DNA from: Trebouxia sp. TZW2008
Taxonomy: Eukaryota > Chlorophyta > Trebouxiophyceae > Trebouxiales > Trebouxiaceae
DNA: 64,000 nt
NCBI GenBank assembly: GCA_002118135.1
Contig: BDIU01000035.1
Location: forward strand, 124,001 to 188,000
Direction of reading: 5' to 3'
A program made the position numbers and the translations under genes. The notes beneath the pieces are model-generated. The model was not told where the DNA came from and made no database searches. It saw only the letters and a program-made list of their open reading frames with translations. The stretch's first letter is position 1. Every line of letters begins with the position of its first letter. Shown here in pieces: positions 57,541 to 64,000 of this stretch.

Positions 57541-59882
57541 TTATTATATTATTATTGTCATTGTCATTGTCATTGTAATTATTGTTATTATTATTATTAT
57601 TATCATTATTACATTATTATTATTATTCTTAGCTCCATGTGGTGCCATGCACAGGAGACATGAGGATGGTGCTTTCATTTGGCATCTCAAGCTCTAGATA
57701 TGCTGTTAGCCTGCACTGGCAGGGCCAAAACAGGACCTCACAAGAAAGGCAGGTATGACTGTACCAAAGCAGTGAAGCATATCACTGCTGCACCAAACAA
57801 CACAGCACACCACAGCATGATGGCAGTGTCACACATGCCTGATGGTTGCAGCTTAACATATTTGACAAACTGCGCCAGGGAATTGATGATGCATGCTTCG
57901 TGCCTGGGAGACTGTAACACTTACACACCGCATCTCACCTGTGGCGTCGACCACGGTAACGCCTGAGCATGCCGGTTCCTGTGTTATAGTTGTGTCCCCT
58001 TGCTTCTTTCCTATGCACCCCTTGTCTCCCAGAGTCACCACTGCTAGTTCACAATGCTGGGACAGGTAGTTGAGGGCTTCTTCTGGTTGGGCTCTAGAGC
58101 TGCTGCTCTCTGCTGCCACTAACTCTGCAGCTTCATCCTGCAGTGACATCAAGACCTTAGGCAGGACAACAGATCTATGTCAAGCAGTTGAACAAGTGAG
58201 GCTTGCTGTGAAATGCTGAAATTGCAAACATGGGTCATGAGCATCATTGGTTGATGATGATACCTGTCTATGATCATCTGAGCGCATTGCTTGAATGTTC
58301 ACACACTTGCAGGTGTAGCATAGTGCTTGTTTGGGTGTCATGCTATGTATGTCAAAGTCTTGACATAACAGGTCCAATTGCTTTCAGGATACATTGTGTA
58401 TGTCTAGAGACAGCACTTGCACTGCAGTCAGGATGCACTGTTTGGTTCCCAATTGCTTTGTCCTTACAGCCACAATGGCCTGATATTGGTCGTTAATACA
58501 TGCATAGTTTGAAACGTAGTGGCCGTTACTTGGCATTGTACGATCTATGGGCCACAAATGACATCATGCTCACCCTGCCACCATGGGGTCAAACCTTTTC
58601 GCTTCAGGTTTGTTACATAGTTGACTGGAATGAACTGTCATGCACGGCATCACCGTACCTCATTGCAGAAGCAACAGTGCACTTGGCCACCTTCCAGAAG
58701 CTTCACCAACTCTGCCCTGAAGCGCTTCACGATCTCAAAGGAAGCCAAATCCAGCGCAACTTTGATGCCGCCTTGTGCTGCTAGCTTGGCGGCATGCTGT
58801 AACAACCCCTCAGCATATAAACAGTAGCCACTGAGTAGCAGCCACTTCGCTCCCTGGAAGTCTTTGAGTGATAGCTCATCAACTGACAACCTGGCTGCAT
58901 CACCTAGGCAGGTTCGCATTGTGCGCTGCCCGTTGCATGTCAGAATGACGCATCTACCTGCATGCAAAGTGCTGCTGTGACACAAACGCCCTTGCGTTTG
59001 CAGTATGCTGTACTGCTGATGTGCGGGATGCATGCTTGATGCAATCAAGGCTTTCGTGCAGGCATGCAACACATGGAGGCCACTGATGACCTTGCAACAG
59101 ACGTGCTGCTGATGTGTACAATCAAACTTTTTTGTATGAGAAAAGTCTGAATGGCAACATCGTTTGGGCAATGTAGTAAGCAAGCATGCAGTGACAGGCA
59201 TCAGATATTTAGAGGAGGGGGGGGCAGAGGGGGGGGGGGGCGCGAAGTTGGGGGCCAAGGCGTGTCTATTGGATTTATGCAATGCAACACAGCACCTGTG
59301 AGGCCTTGCCGCACGCGCATGTTGCTGATGCCAACTGATGCTCTTTTCATGCTGCTGGCAAACATAGCTCCCCATTCATCATACCCCCTCGCGCCAACCT
59401 GGCCAGCAACCAGGATCCTAGTCAGGCCACGTCACACCTGGCCAGGCAAATCAAAGCAAAAGCTCACCAGCTCACATTGCACACCAAAGCCAGCTGCAAG
59501 CCCTGCAAGCGACGTCAATGGTGCTCAGTCCCGGAGTCCCTCAGCAGCAAAAGCTGGTTGATGCAAACATGGCAGGAAGAGCACCTCGAAGGGTGTTGGC
59601 GTTGCTTCCGCCGGCTTTGCTGTGGAACTCGCCGATCTGTGCAAGCATGTTTTGAACTTGTTGCTGCGAGATCAGTCTGCTGCCACCTGTTTCTTCTTGC
59701 GCAAGCAGTGCTCTCAGTGTATCGTCTGTGACGCTGCATAGATGGTCAACAACCGCGAGTGGCTGCAGCGCGACAACCTCTGCCTGCCGATCTGAGGGCA
59801 GATCGACCTCAACAAAGGCTGCCGGCGATGCTTTCTCGTCCATGTTGACAGCGCGTTCAATACTCGCAAGGCATACAGTCAA
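54445..59882 (-). CDS. PfkB carbohydrate/nucleoside kinase fused to LOG-type phosphoribohydrolase
   Basis: Nine exons (59882-59585, 59502-59468, 59398-59296, 58957-58659, 58137-57939, 57209-57053, 56707-56460, 55926-55665, 54742-54445) close in phase to 632 residues. The first six encode a PfkB kinase: SKAGGSNANTLRG near the N-terminus, CFCNEDEAAEL, and the catalytic/anion-hole motif VVDATGAGDLFASGFLYGLL. The next three encode a LOG/lysine-decarboxylase-like Rossmann domain: VVYYGSARL, SGGGPGMMQAATNGA, IFLPGGLGTMDELFEIMTLV and LILCNYDGFYDGLM. LOG enzymes release free cytokinin bases from their nucleotides; PfkB nucleoside kinases make such nucleotides, so a shared substrate is plausible but inferred. 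A later in-frame ATG lies at 59843. Two independent genes would need a stop and a start that I do not see. Confidence 0.88.
55335..55610 (-). repeat. Two donor-side copies of LOG exon 55926-55665
   Basis: Copies end at about 55351 and 55516 and read GLGTTGELFENMTLDQLKKL and GLGSMDALFELMTQVQLKKL, against GLGTMDELFEIMTLVQLKKL in the full exon; each keeps the GGCAG donor junction. They also repeat the AGGCAAGAAGATGTATGCA segment. Both lie downstream of the full exon. Confidence 0.93.
56060..56400 (-). repeat. Two donor-side copies of LOG exon 56707-56460
   Basis: Near 56160-56230 and 56280-56400 the plus strand repeats a CATCATGCCCGGTCCACCCC-like block (the GGGPGMM segment on the minus strand), GACCAGGTGGTGCACC and CAGCTGGGCCA. 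Both lie downstream of the full exon. Confidence 0.88.
57424..57630. repeat. ATT / TAG simple-sequence tract
   Basis: Two ATT-rich blocks flank a run of about 20 TAG units, in a PfkB-LOG intron. Confidence 0.95.
58406..58495. mobile_element. Fragment of the pogo-like MITE
   Basis: Interior words CTGCAGTCAGGATGCACT, TTTGGTTCCCAATTGC and TTTGTCCTTACAG match the family; the outer ends are lost. PfkB-LOG intron. Confidence 0.55.
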
Positions 59883-60421
59883 GGTACGACGATGCGCATT
59901 CTACCGGGACCGCAGACGCTGGGCAACACAAGCTATATACTCAGGCGATCAATTAAGTCAGCGCAATATCGCAAAATCTCAGAGATGGTGACGGTGCTTC
60001 TACAAACTAAAGAAACGTTTGCGCTTTCAAGCGCAGGTCAGTCGAGTGCTTTAGGGTCACCATAAACTGGATAGGTCAGAGCAGTCACATGGACTCCAGC
60101 TGGCATTGTGCGCACTAGCCTGCCTGAGCTTTGTACGCTGGTGCCATTCGCTAGACACACGCTAAACAAAAGTCAACTCGTTGAGGCGATCGCTGTCGGT
60201 TTCCGATACTGGGCACCTGCTTGGACGGGGGTCGGCTGGCGCCGAAATTTTTCTTGGACCGAGATCGTATCGCGGCGTTGTTGGCTGCACTTTGCATGTG
60301 AGCCTACAGCCGATGCAGCTCGTGCTGTAGCAGCAGCGTAGCTCAGCTGCAGCCCTTGACAGCCGCTGAAACCAGTAAGTGCCGAAGCCGCTGCCAGCAT
60401 TGTCGCCACTGTTGCTGCTCC
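59883..60421. promoter_or_regulatory. Bidirectional promoter, PfkB-LOG / MYB
   Basis: About 540 bases between divergent start codons, CpG-richer than its surroundings. No specific element recognised. Confidence 0.5.
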
Positions 60422-62986
60422 ATGGGCCTCTCAGCTGCTCAGAAAGAGGATTGGAGGTGAACCAGATCCTGGCAACCCAACCTATCATTCCCCTTGAATT
60501 GCATGCACACATTCTAGCCCGTTGCTGCAGTCTGGACGAAGACAAAATTTTTGAGCGGATTCTAGCTGACAACTGGGAGGTCAAGGACAGGCAAGTCGCT
60601 TGCGAAAAAAAAAAATCAAAAGGCATTAGAAAGAGACTTTGCATGATTACTCAAGTGGTTGACAATCTGTCCGCCCTCTTGCGCTTTTTCTGTTTTGGCT
60701 GAGAAGCTTTCATTGTGTCCAGATTGGAGAAAGCAGCTGCGAAACTCCCCAAAAAGGATTTGGCAGCAGTAAAGAAGAGATTTGCGATTCTTGAGGTACC
60801 TGAGCCTGCAGGACGTTTGCACTTTGATGAATCTCATTTTGGGCAACACTACTCCAGAGTACCTTTGACTGACACCAAATGCGCTGTCAGTTGTTCCACG
60901 TGGATTGAGTCGAATTAAATTGGTCCAGCATCTTTGAACTTTGCACATCACAAAAAGGGAAAGCAGTCATGGGCTTAGACTAGGCACGTCTATCACCAAC
61001 CCTTCCACCTTTATTCTCTACTTTACTAGTGACCTATACGATATTGAGATTACTTAGATTGTAGAATGAAGTTGCTGTCGGCACAAAACTGTCTTGACAG
61101 CTCATTTCAACAGTCTTTGCATTTGTTGACCAGTGCATGACCAGCACTTGCAGTGCAATGTATGACTTGCTGATGGAACAGGAAATGGAAACAAAAGTGT
61201 CTGCAGGAGGATGCGGAAAGCATCGGGGCAGGCAAAGTTCTATGACAACGCTTGCAGTGCAGTGTATGTGCTGCTGTGGGCACAGAAGCATCACAGGATG
61301 TTCTGCTTTCGCCTGCAGGAGGATGTGAAAAGCATTGAGGCTGGCACAATTCCCATGCCAAAGTATGCCAACAGCCAGGCAGCCTTCTACCAAGTGCAGC
61401 AAACGCCACCACCCATGCCCATGCCTCCACCCATCCCCATCGAAACGAGCGCAACAGTAAGCCCTTTGTATGAATCTGATGCTTGGCTTGTACTTCACAG
61501 TGCAGTGAGAAGGTGAATTCAGAGCCCTTCTTAGTTCTGCTTGCTGGCAATATACTTCTGCCAACTGCAGCAGACATCACCACCCATGCCGGTGCCTCCA
61601 CCAACCCTCATCAAAACCAGCGCAACAGTAAGCATGCCATGCACCATATTGTTGTCTGGCTTGCACGGGTGCAATGGTATTGTGAATTTGGCAGTTAGCA
61701 CTGTGTGGCTCCAATACCTGCCACGCTTTGCATAAAATTCAGCAAATGGCCCTGTGGCAAATCCCAGCTTTGCTGCAACATAGCAGAAAGCCGTTGAGTC
61801 TTGACTTCAAGGCTGCAGCAAAAGCCCAAACCAGGTATTGATAGCAAACAACATTGCTGGCTCTTGATCTGCAGCAAAAGCTCAAGAGCGGAAATGATGC
61901 CGAAAGGCGAAAGGGCATCCCATGGACAGAAGAAGAGCACCGGCTATTCCTCATGGGTCTGTCCAAATTTGGCAAGGGTGACTGGCGCAGCATTTCCAGG
62001 AACTTTGTCATCTCACGCACACCAACTCAGGTGTGCTTCCCATGTATCATCAATTTCGGTTCAGGTGGTGATGTAAATGTCTTGTACCTTGCTCAGACTA
62101 AACATACAGGCAGTCACTGCGTATGGGTTGAAGATCATTGACTGGTCATACAGCAGAATTCAAGCTAGCATGATCATTTGTCAATCCAGAGATGCAGCAC
62201 TTGTAATGCTTAAATGTGTGGCAAGTTGAGATACATGTCACTGCATGTCAATGTTTCAGAAGTGCAGCACATTGACTTATCTGACTAGTTGAATTTGTTC
62301 TGTGATCTGCAGGTTGCCAGTCATGCCCAAAAGTACTTTATAAGGTTGAACAGCATGAACAAAAAGGACAAGAGACGGTCCAGCATACATGACATCACAA
62401 GTGTCAACCCACCCACAGGCGATATGACAGGTTAGTATCCAGCTCAACCTCACCTTGTGTTGATGAGCTGTCACAGCTGTCAATTACCTGTCATGTTGGC
62501 TAACAGCGCTACTCTAACACTCTCCAGGCGGTCTTACAAATGCTGTCAATGTGCTCGCAATGTTGCATTGCTGCAGAGATAGTCATCTCCAGCGATTCAT
62601 GCACTTTTGCTTAAAGCGAAGATGAGTGATTGGGCAAGGGTCTCATGCTCTCAGGGCAGCTCTGGCAGCGTGTGAAACCAAGTTTTGTCTCAGTTTTCTT
62701 TATGGTCATGATTTGTATTCATCTCATAGCTGTGTGCTGCAGAGCACAGGCTGTGCACTGCTTCTGGAACCTGATGCTGTCTGAGGTCACTGCAATGCTG
62801 AGCTGTGACGCTTCCCTGAAGCTTGGATGTTGTGTTCATTGCACAGGTGTCCAAACCAACATGATGGGCCTGAGCAACCCCTCCATGCAGCCTGGGATGA
62901 TCCCAATTGGCAATCAGATGCACATGAATCCTCACATGGGAGTGCCCAGGAATATGCACCAGATGAACATGTCAGGCATGATGTAG
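60422..62986 (+). CDS. R-R-type MYB transcription factor, SHAQKYF class (DIVARICATA-like)
   Basis: Eight exons (60422-60456, 60531-60590, 60723-60795, 61319-61456, 61571-61627, 61875-62030, 62313-62430, 62847-62986) close in phase to 258 residues. The first SANT/MYB repeat is [36 protein letters not shown] and the [13 protein letters not shown] tail. After a Pro/Met linker comes the second repeat, [20 protein letters not shown] then [11 protein letters not shown], closing with [12 protein letters not shown]. This two-repeat order is that of plant DIVARICATA-like factors; the second repeat binds I-box-like DNA. The C-terminus is Met/Asn-rich. The first, eleven-codon exon is the least certain. 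Exon 2 uses a GC donor. Confidence 0.9.
61571..61627 (+). repeat. In-frame duplicated linker exon of the MYB gene
   Basis: This 57-base exon ([19 protein letters not shown]) repeats the end of the previous exon ([19 protein letters not shown]), including GCGCAACAGTAAGC at the donor. Unlike most copies in the window it is a multiple of three with an intact acceptor and donor, so it can be spliced in without harm. A worn copy of the next exon's start (QKPKP) lies at about 61815. Confidence 0.85.
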
Positions 62987-63570
62987 CAGGCAGGCAGCTT
63001 ATGCATGCCACCGTCTGAGTGAATCAGTTGCAGTACAAGCAGATCAAGTCATGCACTTTCGATACCAGTATCTTTCAGCATCTGTTGTCTGATTCAGACA
63101 GTTTTGGAAGATGACAATTTTTGAGGATACTGACAGTTTTGAGCAAGCATCAATCGCAGCTAAGGCAGACATGGCAGAGACCTTGCAGGAGTGTCGTGAA
63201 ACAGAGCAGGAGGATTTGCTTGTTGTTGAGTGTTTGTGACAGAGTTGGAGAAAGTGAAGCAAAAAGGGGAAGATCTGCACTGGCTGTTGCCGCTACAGAT
63301 GCAACAGCAGTATCTGTTCTTGAGCCTAGTCTTGCCAGTGTTTGATTGAGCATGCAAGCTGTTGAGTTCAGCCCATTCTTTTTTTTAATCAGCTTGTGAT
63401 ACAGCTATGTTGATTTGTCACCATGCAAGTGCTGCATGTTGACTTACATTTCATAGCTGTGCACTTAGCTGTAGCTTGTTCAGCTTCAAACTGTTTAGTT
63501 GGCATCATTCCTGACATGAACATTCACTAAATTTGCGTTTGGTCTAATGCAGTAGCCATGCATCTCTGTG
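62987..63570. other. Convergent intergenic region, MYB / right-edge gene
   Basis: About 580 bases between converging stop codons; presumably two 3' UTRs. Nothing coding recognised. Confidence 0.45.
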
Positions 63571-64000
63571 TCAGGCTTCTGTTTCCTGTAAAAGGGTCAC
63601 TTTCTGAGAACTGATATACTCTCTCAAGGCGCTGAGGTCCCGTCCACCTGCACAGGCAGCAGCTGGTAGGGCACCAGTACGAAAGCTGACATTGCTTATG
63701 GTCCTTCGAGGATGATTGAACTGACAGCAGTTGTCAGTACTACAGACAACCAAAGTCTCATTGGAAGAGAATTGATGTCGTAAGAACAAGCAGCAGAGGG
63801 CATGTGCAGCAGCTCAATTGTGACCAGGACAAAAGCTGACTTTGCGCATGGTCCACTGTCGGTGATGAGGCTCAAAGCAGTTATCATTGATACAAACCTC
63901 ATTCGTTCCAGCAGAGTACCAATGCTAGCAAGAGCAAAACGCATCAGGCGCATGCAATGTTGACATATGCAACAGAACCTGCATTACCTCTGTAAGCCTC
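63571..64000 (-). CDS. 3' end of an unrecognised gene (cut by right edge)
   Basis: The minus strand ends in RTGALPAAACAGGRDLSALR then EYISSQKVTLLQETEA and a TGA at 63571. The preceding FNHPRRTISNVSF segment follows an AG acceptor candidate near 63722. About 110-150 bases upstream is a diverged copy of the same stretch (HHRQWTMRKVSF for NHPRRTISNVSF), so this exon, too, has a tandem copy on its acceptor side. I do not recognise the family. Most of the gene lies beyond the window. Confidence 0.5.

Noticed and set aside
59214..59245. G-rich run as a possible quadruplex regulatory element
   Set aside because: A single irregular G tract in an intron, without four regular G-runs of clear spacing; too weak to call.
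1..64000. tRNA, rRNA or other structural RNA genes
   Set aside because: I looked for cloverleaf arms, A/B boxes and rRNA core words and found none I could support.

Overview
This is nuclear DNA of a photosynthetic eukaryote, most likely a green alga (Chlorophyta). Genes are split by many short introns (GT-AG, plus two GC-AG), GC content is moderate, and the proteins are plant-lineage types: PsbP of photosystem II with a twin-arginine lumenal signal, a plant-type DYRK kinase (DYRKP), a receiver+CCT clock-type response regulator, a DIVARICATA-type MYB with the SHAQKYF motif, an FtsHi-type inactive FtsH homologue, a lumen-targeted DUF2358 protein and an EBS/SHL-like BAH-PHD reader. I cannot name the species. 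I rebuilt exons by hand from splice signals, reading phase and family knowledge; where phases close exactly I say so.

Layout, left to right: psbP (-, cut by the left edge); a decayed LINE-type reverse transcriptase; BAH-PHD gene (+); DYRKP kinase with N-terminal LisH (-, about 11 kb); F-box gene (+); leucine-rich-repeat gene (-); FtsHi gene (+, about 14 kb); intronless DUF2358 gene (-); YegS/DAGK-type lipid kinase (-); a tentative small gene (-); clock-type response regulator (+); a PfkB sugar/nucleoside kinase fused in frame to a LOG-type phosphoribohydrolase (-); a SHAQKYF MYB (+); and the 3' end of an unrecognised gene (-) cut by the right edge. Orientation alternates almost gene by gene, giving short head-to-head promoters (DYRKP/F-box, LRR/FtsHi, PfkB-LOG/MYB) and convergent 3' ends.

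The genes do not form one pathway. Plastid functions (PsbP, FtsHi, DUF2358) are interspersed with signalling and transcription genes (DYRKP, response regulator, MYB, BAH-PHD).

The most striking feature is structural. In nearly every long gene the introns hold tandem, decaying copies of the neighbouring exon boundary. Copies upstream of an exon carry the acceptor plus the exon's 5' part; copies downstream carry the exon's 3' part plus the donor; the full exon stays intact. Arrays reach about eight copies. Added to this are a family of about 172-bp MITEs with pogo-like termini, two of which sit within 8 bp of a 5' splice site, several minisatellites, and a second short dispersed repeat. The best candidate for an unusual protein is the PfkB-LOG fusion, whose nine exons close in frame over 632 codons.
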